From the NCBI GenBank assembly GCA_903958265.1, contig CAJBSQ010000056.1:1-15309 (forward strand): a stretch of DNA of 15,309 nt. The letters run 5' to 3'. The stretch comes from an uncultured Planctomycetaceae bacterium. Its GTDB lineage: Bacteria > Planctomycetota > Planctomycetia > Pirellulales > UBA1268. The notes beneath the pieces were generated by a model. The model did no database searches. It worked only from the letters and a program-made list of their open reading frames with translations, and had not been told where the DNA came from. This document shows, piece by piece, positions 15,179 through 15,309 of this stretch. A program made the translations under genes and the position numbers. Within the stretch, counting starts at the first letter, position 1, and each line of letters opens with the position of its first letter.

Positions 15179-15309
15179 TCACCTGAGCCGGGACTTCGCA
15201 ACGCCTTCACGCTCGAGCGCTCGGCGGCGAAAAAAGACGAAAAACGCGACCACCAGCGGTGGGATCGGCGGCAGGATCACCGCCAGCCACTTCTGCCAGT
15301 CCTGTTCAC
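15179..15309 (-). CDS. C-terminal tail of a Gld-like ABC auxiliary protein (partial)
   Basis: The frame enters from the right edge and gives 42 codons before TGA at 15181-15179. The tail reads a short charged stretch, a hydrophobic helix (WLAVILPPIPPLVVAFFVFF) and a basic end (RRRALEREGVAKSRLR). A proline-containing final TM helix followed by a basic cytoplasmic tail, placed just before a DUF4340 gene, is what the GldG-like auxiliary proteins of ABC transporters look like. The call rests on this short tail and on the neighbour. It would be in one operon with the DUF4340 gene, which starts 17 nt further on. Confidence 0.6.
   Translation of the reverse strand, partial: EQDWQKWLAVILPPIPPLVVAFFVFFRRRALEREGVAKSRLR

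Noticed and set aside
1..15309. CRISPR, tRNA/rRNA, transposase, integrase or phage genes
   Set aside because: No regular repeat array, cloverleaf-like sequence, transposase motif or attachment-site pair was found on reading both strands.

Overview
The window is a GC-rich (roughly two thirds G+C by eye) stretch of ordinary, densely coded bacterial chromosome. The gene content points to a Gram-negative-type envelope: an LptD-like outer-membrane LPS-assembly protein, a MMPL/RND lipid-type exporter and a DUF4340 protein next to the tail of a Gld-like ABC auxiliary protein. Together with the style of the proteins (very long LptD with OstA-like segments, DUF4340/Gld pair, mostly weak or absent Shine-Dalgarno sites), this suggests a member of the Planctomycetota. 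That assignment is inference; no rRNA or marker gene is present to prove it.

Layout, left to right. 1-2604 (-): a GH38 alpha-mannosidase-family enzyme whose C-terminus runs off the left edge. 2605-2891: a gap holding a 65-bp near-copy of the 3' end of the next gene. 2892-6155 or 6203 (-): the LptD-like protein. 6204-6590: a divergent regulatory gap with a good sigma70-type promoter facing lptD. 6591-8879 (+): a MMPL-family RND exporter. 8941-10461 (+): leucyl aminopeptidase PepA. A short convergent gap follows. 10521-12329 (-): oligoendopeptidase F. 12333-13367 (-): 3-oxoacyl-ACP synthase III FabH, 3 nt upstream of pepF. 13479-15161 (-): DUF4340 membrane-anchored protein. 15179-15309 (-): the last 42 codons of a protein resembling the Gld-type ABC auxiliary family.

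Functionally there are two loose themes. One is envelope and lipid work: lptD, the divergent exporter, fabH, and DUF4340 with its Gld-like partner. The other is degradation in the cytoplasm: two peptidases that could act in sequence, one on oligopeptides and one on N-terminal residues, plus the mannosidase. I found no phage, transposase, CRISPR, tRNA or rRNA, and no clearly new multi-gene system. The most unusual sequence signals are the displaced copy of the lptD 3' end, the absence of any cysteine in the mature LptD-like protein, and the loss of the usual acidic residue from one half of the RND exporter.
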